From Apiospora phragmitis (taxonomy: Eukaryota; Ascomycota; Sordariomycetes; Amphisphaeriales; Apiosporaceae), in contig JAQQWL010000018.1 of assembly GCA_038363925.1 (NCBI GenBank), forward strand, positions 62,001 to 126,000: a stretch of 64,000 nt of DNA, read 5' to 3'. Below the pieces are notes generated by a model. It worked only from the letters and a program-made list of their open reading frames with translations, searched no databases and was not told where the DNA came from. Made by a program: the position numbers and the translations under genes. Shown here piece by piece: positions 32,991 through 42,493 of the stretch. Positions within the stretch are counted from its first letter, which is position 1. The number at the start of each line of letters is the position of its first letter.

Positions 32991-35900
32991 CTAGTCCCTG
33001 GAACATTCACGGAAGCTCCTTTTGGGGCTAGCGTGGAAGCTGGAACGGCCTCATTTCCGATTAAGGGCTACGGCAAGCGCATTATGAAGGGGGTGCTAGG
33101 AGAGGGTCCCGAGAAAGGCGATATCGAGCTCAACAACGTGGCGGTTATCGAGAACTTCCATACCAACATTATCGCGGAGCCCTTGATGGCTAGCAAGGGT
33201 CTTTGGTACTGCGGAAAAGACTGTACGCTGCGCTACGGGGAGCTAGAGAGTAGCATTGTGTTGCGACAGCTTGAGAGGAAGGGGAACTTAGTCTTTATCG
33301 AATACAAGCCCCTCTTCTCCTCTTATGAAGCATTGCAACACCCTCCACGAAGTGCAGCAGGAACCGTTAGCTCTTACGCAACATTCAGGCGCGCTCCAGC
33401 AGACCAGAAACCCGATGAGGTGGTTAGGATAAGGACGGATAATGGTGAAAGATGGCACGCAAGAGCTGGTCACCTAGGACCAGAAGCTCTCGCAAGGCTT
33501 GTGAAGGCAGCAAAAGGGGTAGCTATGACAGGTCCTTCGCAACTAGAGTGCGAAGTGTGTGCAACGTCGCTGGCGAAGCGCGTTGTCTCGCGCAGACCTA
33601 CCGAAAGAGCACCTCGACCATTCTACCGGATCCTTTGGGATATCTTTATATACCCTAAGGGGTATAACGGTATGAGAAACCTGCTGCTACTTAAGGACGA
33701 CTATAGCGGCAAGGTGTGGTCACTGCCAACCACCTCCAGATCGCACGAAGAGCTCTTTCGGCTGATCAAAAACTTCGAGAGACACATTCAGCGCCGCTAC
33801 GGCCTCCTTATCTGCTACCTCAAGCATGATGGAGAGACTGGCCTGATAAGCTCTAAAGGTAGCACCGAATATGAGCTCTGGTGCGAGGAGGAAGGCATTA
33901 CTATAGAACAAGGGCCCTCCAATACCAAGGAGCCAATGGGAGGTCAAGAGAGAGCAGGCCGAGGGGTAATAGAAACGGCTCTTAAAATAAGAGTCGGCGC
34001 CAATCTACCCGAGGCGCTTTGGCCTGAGGCGGTTCAAACAGCAGCTCGCCTGCTAAATATGAGCCCTTCACAGTCCCAAGGGTGGCGGAGTCCCAATGAG
34101 GTTCTGGATGCGTGGTTTGCGAGCTATTTTAAGTGGTATAACCCTGCGATGGTAAGGGCCCTTCGGTCTGACCTAAGGCCAGACTGGAGCGGCGTATACA
34201 CATTCGGGTGTAGAGCCTACGTGCTAAAAAAAGGATCGAGCACAAGGAATACATCGCAGGAAGTATAAAGTGACTCCACGGGGGCATATCGGTTACCTAG
34301 TTGGCTATGAGGCCACTAATATTTACCGGATATGGCTACCCAAGTGCGGGAGAGTCATCGTCACGCGAGACGTAAGGTTCGACGAGAACCTCTTTTACCG
34401 CTCAGATGAAGTAAAGGAGGCAGTAGCAAGCCCGGTTCAGCTTGAGGAGCTAATCCTTACTCCTTCACCTGAGCTGCTACAGGAAACAGGCTTCTCTATA
34501 TGGACCTTAGCTGCGTGGGAAGAATTGGACTCGACCGACCCTGTTACTTGTCCCGAAGGATCTCAGGGGCTAGTCCCCTCAGATCTCGGGGGTGAGCTCC
34601 TCACTGACAAGCCTGTCGACAAGGCCTCGGAGGTGGAGATAGCACCTGAAACCGGTTCGGAAGGTCATGGAGCCGAACCGATGGATGCAGGTAGCACGGG
34701 ACTCCTGTCGCCAGGCCGTACACCTGAACCGGATGCAATTCCCGGAGCGCAGGAGAAAACGGACCCGGAAGGGGCCTCAGCAGCCCCATCTGGAAGACAT
34801 CAAGGGCATGCTGACCCTGATGTACGAACCCCTGAAGACCTGGTAGCCCCTGAAGCGTCAGGACCGGCTAAAACGGGCAGGGGAAGAGGGACGAATAGCC
34901 CTGGAAACCTGGACCTAGAAGGGACCTCAGCAGCCCCATCTGGAAGGCATCAAGGGCATGCTGACCCTAATGCATTGACCCCTGACGAGAATGTCAGGGA
35001 AGAGGAGCAGGAAGCTCCTAGACCCAGTTCACCAGCTAGTGAAGAGCTGATACTGGATGAGATCATTGTGGCCGCCACGGAAAGGAGTTCAGAGACGTCT
35101 GAGCCCTTTAACAGGCCACAAGGGCGCCAGCGAAGGCGCAGAAGGGAGCCACAAGAGCCTAATCAGCAAAGGATTAGGAGTCTAAGGCCCCGAAAGCAAA
35201 GGGAAGGTAACGAGGAACGCTCGTTCTTTATATTACACGACGTATATGAGAACCCGAATCCGTATAAGCTGCTTAAGTATGAGGGACTTACTGTTACAGT
35301 ATCTCCCACTATAGCTGCTCAGGCGTTCTTCGTTACCTATTTCCCTAACACTAAGGATGCTCTCCTCTGCGGTAATAGAGAGCACCGAACGACCCATGCG
35401 GTAGTAGCCAAAGCCATTACACAAGGAAAAGCGCATGAAGAACAGCCAGCAGCTCCTTTAGAGCCGCCACCAAGGCACTGGGGTGAATTAGCTACTCATC
35501 CTAGGGGAGACCTGTTCAAAGCTGCCACGAAGCGCGAAATCGACAATCTGGTGCGAATGGGGGCATATGAAGTTATCCAGAGGCCATCTGGGAGCTTCCT
35601 ACTACCTTTAAAGTGGGTGTTTACCGACAAATATGACGAGAATAACGTCCACGTGCTCTGTAAAGCACGGATCTGCGTACGTGGAGATATGCAGGACGAG
35701 AACTCGCTCGTCAGCACGTATGCCGCAACCCTAGCAGCACGTTCTTTTAGAATAGTTATGGCGCTAGTAGCACAGTTCGACCTCGAAGTTAGGCAGTTTG
35801 ACGTCGTCAACGCGTTCCTGAACGCTTCTTTCGAGGAAGGGGCTCCTCCTATCTATTGTGAGCTCCCTCCAGGCTACCAGGAAGCCGGAAAGTGCATACT

Positions 35901-37053
35901 GCTCCGGAAAGCTCTTTACGGGCTAAGGGAATCACCACTGCTTTGGTACAACAACTTCTCGAATACTCTTTACAAGCTAGGACTCCTGGGATCTAAGGAG
36001 GAGCTCTGTTTGTTTTACAATGAGGAACGAAGTATATTCGTGGTGTTTTACGTGGATGACTTCCTCGTATGCTATCGAAAGGAAGCACAAAACGAGGCAG
36101 CGCGGCTCATAGACGCTATCAAGCTAATCTACGAAGTCAAAGACCAAGGAGACGTTGGATACTATCTAGGGATGCGCGTCACGAGAGATCGCCCGAATAG
36201 GCGTCTGTGGCTGTCGCATGACGCATACCTGGAAAAAGTAGCACGTCGATTCGGACTAGACACATCGAGACCGGCACCTACCCCTTTACCTACGGCAGAG
36301 CTTGTCAGATACGAAGGGGAAGCACCGAGGTCGAGGATCAAGGCCTTTCAGGAGCGCGTAGGGTCTATACTCTACAGTGCTATTATGATTCGTCCCGACC
36401 TCGCGTTCGCGTGCTCTCAGCTCTCGAAGTTCCTTACGAATCCAAGTGAGGAACATATGAGAGCGGCCGATTGGTGTATACGCTATGCATACAGCACCAA
36501 AACGCTAGCCATCTCATATGGGGGGCAGGAAAAAGGAGCTCAAGCGCTAGCAATAGCCAGTGACGCGTCCTACGCCGATGACCCTGAGACCAGGAGGTCA
36601 TCCTACGGTTACGTTATCATGCTATTCGGCGGACCTGTAGCGTGGAAAGCTGCACGACAAGATACGGTTACCACATCTACTACAGAAGCAGAGCTACTAG
36701 CGCTTCAGCAGACAGCAAGGGAGTCGATAGCTCTTAAACGCCTTTTTAGAGATCTCGAACTCGCGCTACGTACGCCACTCTCGATATACTGCGACAATCA
36801 ACAGACTATTAGGCTGGTCACAGGACAGAACGAAAGGATATCAACTAAGCTAAGGCATGTTGATATTCAGAACCTGTGGCTACGGCAAGAACACGAGAAG
36901 GGCACCTTCAATGTCATCTACTTGCCCACGAAAGATATGCCTGCGGACGGCCTAACAAAGAATCTCTCACGCGCCAAATTCGAGCAATGGAGAGAGCTCC
37001 TGAATCTACAGGACACGAGACAGTACCTAGGTACTGGGGCGAGCAAGCAGTGA
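32985..37053 (+). pseudogene. pol: Copia pol: integrase, reverse transcriptase, RNase H
   Basis: Two overlapping open parts. 32985-34268 holds the integrase zinc-binding H-x4-H / CEVC region (RWHARAGHLG) and core with WDIF, LKHDGE and a QGPSNTKEPMGGQERAG segment. 34270-37053 (927 codons) holds a Pro-rich linker with two near-repeats (SAAPSGRHQGHADP), RT with KWVFTDKYDENN, RQFDVVNAFLNA, ALYGLRESPLLWY and catalytic FYVDD, then RNase H with ASDASYADD, TTEAELLAL and YCDNQQTI. The two parts are out of frame by +1 at an A7 run (34226-34232). Dropping one A would give RKYKVTPRGHIGYLVGYE continuous with the integrase. Confidence 0.9.
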
Positions 37054-37235
37054 GACGCGAGTATGTTAAAGGGGTGAAGCCCCTAAGTCATATTCATAAG
37101 CTATCATAACCATTTTGGAAGCCGCCCAATACCATTTCCGGACGATCTATGGTCAGGAACTGTGTCCTGAGCACGCCAACACTATTCAGCTGTTATGAGT
37201 CACCAAAAGAGGCGATCCAGGACAGTAATTATATA
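37054..37235. other. Spacer between pol stop and the antisense gene's stop
   Basis: About 180 bp; no feature recognised beyond AT-rich 3' flank for both convergent units. Confidence 0.4.
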
Positions 37236-38133
37236 CTACTCATCATTGCCAGAGTACTCATCATCGCCCGAGTCCTCCTCGCTATCATCCTTGCGCTTGC
37301 GAACCTGCTTAGGGCGACCCTTGATAGACTTCTCGCGCTTAGGGCGATCCAGACCATCAATCTCGGGCTCACTGTCATTTCCCTCGTGGTACTCATTGCT
37401 TTTACCGAGATACTCGAGCTCCAAGAGGACTCGGAACGCGATGCGTAGCATGCTAAGGAACTTGGGCTGGTATCTGTTAGTATCATCAAGCGGCAGGAGA
37501 GGATCGCGGAGCTACATACGTCGGCGTCAGGAGTTTCGGATTTACACTTCAGAGCTTCACCGAGCAGGTGGCGACCAACACGGCGAGCCAAGTGAGGAAC
37601 AGTGGTACAACTACATCCAACAGCTATTAGTAAAGCGCCTCAACGGTATTGAGCAGCGACTTACGAGTGGTTGTTTTGGAGGCAGGCCAGGCAGCGACCA
37701 CTTCCAGTCTCGTTGTCATAGCACTTTGAAGCTTTCGCGGTGCTAGAGAGAACCGATCGGAGGCATCCCATACAGGGATCGCGCCGCTCAGCACCTCGTA
37801 TAGAGCGCGAAACCTTGGCTCGGGCACGACGACCACAACGACCCTTAGCTCGGCGACCAGGCTGAGGAGCGCTGCGACAGAAGAGTCCTCGCTTCTCATA
37901 GCGGTTGAGGATACGCAAAGCTTGCTGGATTTCCTTAATATCTTCCTCGCTGGCATCAGGAGCGATCTCGCCAATCTCATTGTGGTCCGAATCTTTATTG
38001 TGGTTAGGATCGCGCGGGGGTTTGCCTCCGCCGCTACCACTAGCGGTTGAACCGGCTCCGAAGTCGACTTTGCAAAGAATCAGTGTCAAAAATAGCCCCA
38101 GAAGGCGTTCAGGAGCTACTTACCAGTCGCCAT
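37236..38133 (-). CDS. Antisense spliced cysteine-cluster protein inside copia element (244 aa)
   Basis: Four exons: 38133-38124, 38067-37665, 37610-37520 and 37466-37236. Introns are 56, 54, 53 nt with GTAAGT, GTAAGT, GTATGT donors, and the third has an ACTAAC branch. Phases 1, 2, 0 close and there is no internal stop. After a Gly/Asp-rich N-terminus comes a helical acidic segment (EEDIKEIQQALRILNRYEKR), an Arg-rich stretch, then the cluster CMGCLRSV...SKCYDNETGSGRCLACLQNNHSC. The C-terminus has KGRPKQVRKRKDD, a likely nuclear signal, and an acidic tail. C-x2-C...C...C-x2-C-x6-C resembles but does not equal a Zn2Cys6 cluster. It lies antisense between pol and the 3' LTR. A related gene sits at 52469-53338 next to another LTR. 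Intact while gag-pol is broken. Confidence 0.82.
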
Positions 38134-38520
38134 GGTGGAATTTTCTGCAGAATCGCCAGAACTTGGTCTTTTTAAGTTCTGGAAGCTGGGAATAGCTGCA
38201 GAATAATCTTCTTATGCTACTAAGCAGCGAATTAGCATCAGGATGCGTACGCGCAGCGACTTGGGGGAGGCTTACTTACGACCATGGATGTTGTTGGGAG
38301 AGGAAATTTTATCGAGCCCAAAAATTCTCGTCATAACATATTTGCGTACCTGCCAAAAGATGCGATTGTTCAAATGAACAATAGGCAGGAGCAAATTGTT
38401 ATCTCTCATTGTCCACATATCTACGGGTGGAGGGTCGCCCTAAGAGAACAATGGGGAGATTGTGAATAGCGACGCTCACTTCGGGAAGCGACAGCAACCT
38501 GCATCTATAGCACCTATATG
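38134..38520 (-). promoter_or_regulatory. Putative promoter of the antisense gene
   Basis: About 400 bp between the antisense ATG and the 3' LTR. On the minus strand a leader rich in T and A precedes the start. A 61-codon forward frame here is unassigned. Confidence 0.3.
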
Positions 38521-38534
38521 CCGGTTGGGGGGTG
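38521..38534 (+). promoter_or_regulatory. Polypurine tract of copia element
   Basis: CCGGTTGGGGGGTG abuts the 3' LTR start (TGTTGC at 38535), the expected place of the plus-strand primer. Confidence 0.7.
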
Positions 38535-38693
38535 TGTTGCAAGAATCAGGGTCCCTCAGTGGGGTTTACAAGCTTACTAAGCACTTTCCTTTGTCTATAT
38601 ATAGCACCTCATATGCATTCACCCTCTCTAGATAGATTCCTTTCCTTTAGCTAGCACTGAATACAATACCACGACCTCTCTGACCGTGCAACA
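38535..38693 (+). repeat. 3' LTR of copia element
   Basis: 159 bp, identical to the 5' LTR apart from two 2-bp insertions; ends TGCAACA and is followed by the AGTCC duplication. Confidence 0.95.
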
Positions 38694-38699
38694 AGTCCA

Positions 38700-39360
38700 T
38701 GAGCTGACTCTTTATAGGACTCGTCAGAAGGAACACAGAAACTATTTGCTCAGCTCGTGGTCCAGGCCTGCCTGCCTCTGAAAAGCGAATCACGTATTGT
38801 GCATCGCCTATCGGCTGGACACATCACTGAGCATTGCCAAACCCTTTTTAGCGGGGAGTTGAAGATCCGCGACGAAGACGGAGACCGATCTAAGCTTCAC
38901 CTGTTCGCCTTGGTCCGTCGTCTTTTCGAGCTGGCTGGAGGCCGGGAGGATACATGGCAGTACCATACATGTCTTCAGCGTGATTACACGCCTGCCAGAG
39001 GTCTATTTCTTCTGGGCTCGTTCGTCGGTGCCTCCGAATTTTCTCGTTCGCAAGGTCTTGGAACGGCCAAGACGCTTCAGTTACTGTCCAGCTGCAAAGC
39101 TTTCGAGGATGAGCGTCTGACAGAAGAAGTCCTCGAACAAAGGACTGAGCTGATTGCAGGACTACCTATCAATCTGCCACCAATCGTGAGAACCCCCCAT
39201 TTTATGATGCCGTGAGAATACTTCGGCGGGGGCGTACGGCGGCTCTTGCAGAGCAGCAAATATGTGCTAAAAAGGTTGATGACCCCTTCGCCGACGACCA
39301 GGATCAGTGTGTTTGGCATCATTTTCGAAGCATCCTTGGCCGCTACTGCTGCGTCCACTA
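38700..39360 (+). pseudogene. Unassigned coding relic with a C-run frameshift
   Basis: Forward frame reads SSEGTQKLFAQLVVQACLP, HLFALVRRLFELAGGRED and LIAGLPINLPPIVRTP. It shifts +1 in a CCCCCC run near 39190 and continues FYDAVRILRRGRTAALAEQQ and WHHFRSILGRYCCVH-stop at about 39360. It lies directly right of the copia target site, so the element may have inserted into its 5' part. Family unknown. Confidence 0.4.
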
Positions 39361-39894
39361 ATCGATATGGCTTGGGACTTGTTTGTTGGTAGCGCCCGTT
39401 CATGTACACTTCTGTGACTAGTAGAATCTAGGTGTAACTAAATGCATGGTAATTGTCACGAGTATCTTTACTACCCCCATGGCTGATACGTTTCCCATCC
39501 TTCTTTCTCTTTCGACGACTAAAACGGCTAACTTTTATGTACCTGGTATAAACGTGCAAGCAATGAACATGTATGTCCGGTCCGCCGCCGGCGAGTCTCA
39601 CATGTCGCGAGGGTAAAGGCATCCTGTTTGAGAAAACCCTTGTCGAAAGAAAGCGTTGATGAGGGAAGCGCTGACGAGACAAACTCCGCAGCCCCTTCGC
39701 TCGTAGAATGTGACAGTGTTGGTGATGCGGTACACGTACGGGGTCGATCCTCAACGCTGTCTTACGAAGCCATGACGTGCCGGCGGTGCCTAATAGGTGG
39801 AGTCCCCTTCTACAGCTACCACCGCAGCTAAACTTAGCATAAATTATCATGCTCAACAATACGGAGGAAGCCGAGATCATCCCTTCACCGTCGG
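39361..39894. other. Intergenic stretch
   Basis: A 150-codon reverse frame (39880-39428) and a 67-codon forward frame exist, neither recognisable. Confidence 0.3.
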
Positions 39895-40730
39895 CACCCG
39901 GAAACGAAGGTCAGCAGAACAAGCGCTTATGCTCCTGCAAGAACAAGTCTACGCTGCTTGGCGAGGTCACAAGGTTCTCAGCCTGGTAAGCTTCGATGCC
40001 AAAGGGGCGTACAACGGGGTATTCGACGTCAGGCTTCTCCAAAGGGTGAAGGCTCGAGGAATACCAGATCAGTTGCTCCGCTGGATCCGCGCTTTCTGCT
40101 CAGGTCGTACGGCGACGATTCTGGTGAACGGACACACGTCCGAAAGTCGTAACCTACCACAGGCGGGTTTGCCCCAAGGGTCTCCTCTTTCTCCGATTCT
40201 GTTCCTCTTTTTCAATGCAGATCTGGTACAGCGGCGAATTGACTGCTACGGGGGCGCGATCGCCTTTGTAGACGAATTTACAGCTTGGGTCACAGGCCCA
40301 ACAGCGCAGAGCAATCGCGAAGGGATAGAAGCCATCATCGACGACGCCCTCGCATGGGAGAGAAGGAGTGGTGCGGCTGGAAACCATCGAACCGTTTGCA
40401 CTAGCCCCGTGGGAGAGCCGGATAAGGACGATCGCGGATGAGTCGGAAGCGGAATCTAGCGTCGAGCGCACAGACTGGGCGGCGCGCATTGCAGTGAGCA
40501 GCTCAGCCAGGAACGGGCTAGTGGGCTTTGGAGCAGCCATCGAAATATGGAAATCGATTCGAGGGGACTGCCTGCACTTGGCCCGCGCCATTACCCTCGG
40601 TGAAAGAACAGAGCAGAACCCGTACACGGGAGAGCTAGCCGCCATAGCCGACACCCTACGTTCGTTGCCGAAACTTCGGTACCGCAACATCCTGCTCGTG
40701 ACCATGTCGTGCCGTATACTGGCGTCGTGA
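39895..40730 (+). pseudogene. Tad-type LINE fragment: reverse transcriptase joined to RNase H
   Basis: 39895-40380 encodes RT motifs (KRRSAEQALMLLQEQVYAAW, LVSFDAKGAYNGV, AGLPQGSPLSPILFLFF). The catalytic box reads FVDE instead of FVDD. Near 40375-40395 the sequence jumps frame to the C-terminal part (ETIEPFALAPWE, SSSARNGLVGFGAAIEI, QNPYTGELAAIADTL), the RNase H of fungal Tad LINEs. Most of the RT thumb and linker is deleted. ORF1 and endonuclease are absent here. Confidence 0.88.
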
Positions 40731-41871
40731 CATGTAGCGGTGAACTGGATTATGTTGTTTTTCACAAGTTTCGGTTTGGCAATGCTTTTGAGAATCCATC
40801 GAGGGACGCGAACATTGAGACCGGGGGTACTGGGAGTAGTTTAAGATGGTTGCGATGAGCGGAATCGTTGCTGGTGCTGATAGTTCTTGGTGACATGTTC
40901 TATGATATGAGTTGGTAACAGTGGCAGGTGCGCACTTTCTCGAGGAAGGAAAGAATAGTGTGATAGTTGCGCAGTGGTCTTTGAAGAATAAGTGTAATGA
41001 AGGAGGGAGCGTTGAAGATACATCGACACGGGGGGCATCAAGGTTTTAAGTAGCCAGCTCCTTTTCGGCCTCCCTAGACTGATGGCAGATAGGTTGACTC
41101 AGTACCAAGACTCTACTGTCAAGATAAGACGCGACACAAGCGCACACCCGAAATCTCACTGACCTGGATAGCTGGCACAAGCGTCGCCCACCTTGGCAGA
41201 CGCGCATATGATCTGCCCTGGCGAAAACGTTTCGTAACCTGGTGACGGTCGTGGTTGATGTTCTTGTCGCCTGCGCAAGAATACCGTAAGTGTTTGCCAT
41301 CACCAAGCTATGTCTTTCTTTGAGGACAAGTGACCATGTAGTTAAGCAACAGCCGTCATTTGATACGGCATGAGGAGCATGGCCATAGATGTGCACTTGG
41401 TCTCCCAATCAGCATGGGAACTGGGTTGGATCCCTTATGCGAAGCAAGCGATGCTCAACTAGGGATCCGCCCTCTCAGCAGTTTTTACCGCGGCGTTAAC
41501 AGCGCCGAGCTAGCTCAGTACCAAAACGAACTTGGCGATATTGAATACTTAGTCGAGATCTTGGGCCGGGAAGTCGAAGTCAGGGAAAGCGAGCGCAGGT
41601 CTCAATGCCGTAGCAACAGACGATATGCACGAATTACGGCTAGAAGCTAATGAAACTATAAGAATCGCTGGCTATTCCACGGCGCCCCACAGGATCTGGC
41701 TCGCCTTTCGCTTTCCATTACTTCCCTCATGGTTATCGTCACACCTCAGCCGTTACGACTTGATGCTTTTACTAGTGGGTTGATGAAGACGTCAAGGTCC
41801 TGACTAAAAGCACCCCGTCCTCTAACTCAGCCCCCAGGCATGCCCCCTTATTTGAGAATGCCGTAGGTCAC
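40731..41871. other. Intergenic stretch
   Basis: A reverse 66-codon frame at 41041-40841 and a forward frame near 41500-41600 with helical character (YQNELGDIEYLVEILG) are noted. Neither is supported as a gene. Confidence 0.35.
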
Positions 41872-42040
41872 CGTCAGGGTCGCATCTGACACGCACCTGG
41901 TACTCGTCTGAGGAGCGCCGAGGTCGCCGCTAGGTATATAGAGCTAGTGGTGCTCCCAGATTACTGGAGGACCAGAGTTCAGTGAATGCACACCCTACCC
42001 CCCACGGGCATCTCTTCACTCTATCATAACACCCTTGACA
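41872..42040 (+). repeat. Solo LTR with 5-bp target duplication
   Basis: 169 bp, homologous to 53633-53802 (GAGCGCCGAGGTCGCCGC, TAGGTATATA, CAGAGTTCAGTGAATGCACA, GGCATCTCTTCACTCTAT). It ends CTTGACA; its start has CG for TG. Flanked on both sides by GTCAC. The paralogous locus at 46149-46170 (CCGTAGGCCACGTTCTGATA) lacks the insertion and serves as an empty site. Confidence 0.9.
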
Positions 42041-42045
42041 GTCAC

Positions 42046-42250
42046 GTTCTGATATGTATCCTCAACCCGTCGTGATTCGCAAATGCCGGAAGAAGCCAGT
42101 CCACTGGATCGTTACCCTTGGTTTCTACCGGCGCAGGTTCCATGTTGCCGATTTTAAATTCAAGCTCGCCGACAGGTTCGCCGGCATCCTGGATTCTGTA
42201 AATCCGTTCCTCCTCCAAGTATTCGCAATCGCAGTCGCAGTCGCAGTCAG
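42046..42250 (-). pseudogene. Fragment with IYRIQDA...ELEFKIGN peptide, copy 1
   Basis: Minus-strand frame reads CDCDCEYLEEERIYRIQDAG, then ELEFKIGNMEPAPVETKGND and PVDWLLPAF. Copy 2 at 46390-46595 is similar. A CTGCGA hexanucleotide repeat encodes the DC run. It is fused to the broken family C copy next to it. Family unknown. Confidence 0.5.
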
Positions 42251-42254
42251 GTAT

Positions 42255-42493
42255 TCAGCTGGCCCGCCGTTCTGGACCAATGTTAATGTCCTTGATTGGC
42301 TCAAAAACAGGGCACGAAGAGCTCACGCTGATAGAGAACTCGATTTGAGTAGGTCTTGGTTTGGGTGGAAACCCGCATGTGGTGGAACATGAGTTGGAGT
42401 GAAGTTGTAACCTGGCGTAGTGGTATGTACCGCGGCTCCCCAGAGTGGCAGTAGCTCACGCTGGTCCGACATTTCGTACTGAGAAGAAAACAT
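42255..42493 (-). pseudogene. Family C member 3, truncated
   Basis: Exon 1 from ATG 42493 (MFSSQYEMSDQRELLPLWG) to 42327, a 55-nt intron (42326-42272, GTGAGC...GGTCCAG), then exon 2 stops after about eight codons (TAGQLNT-stop). Exon 1 and the splice sites align with 22749-22534. The rest is replaced by the IYRIQDA segment. Confidence 0.65.

Larger units (their letters stand above)
31454..38693 (+). mobile_element. Complete Ty1/copia LTR retrotransposon, 7.24 kb
   Basis: LTRs 31454-31608 and 38535-38693, flanked by the perfect 5-bp target duplication AGTCC (31449-31453 and 38694-38698). Order PR-INT-RT-RNaseH defines Ty1/copia. The LTRs show no substitution, only two 2-bp indels (GCAAATC vs GCAAGAATC; CTATATAGC vs CTATATATAGC), so insertion is recent. 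Gag-pol nevertheless contains a stop and several frame changes. About 1.5 kb separates pol from the 3' LTR and holds an antisense spliced gene. Confidence 0.96.

Noticed and set aside
39428..39880. 150-codon reverse ORF left of the LINE fragment
   Set aside because: Composition not protein-like and no splice or promoter support.
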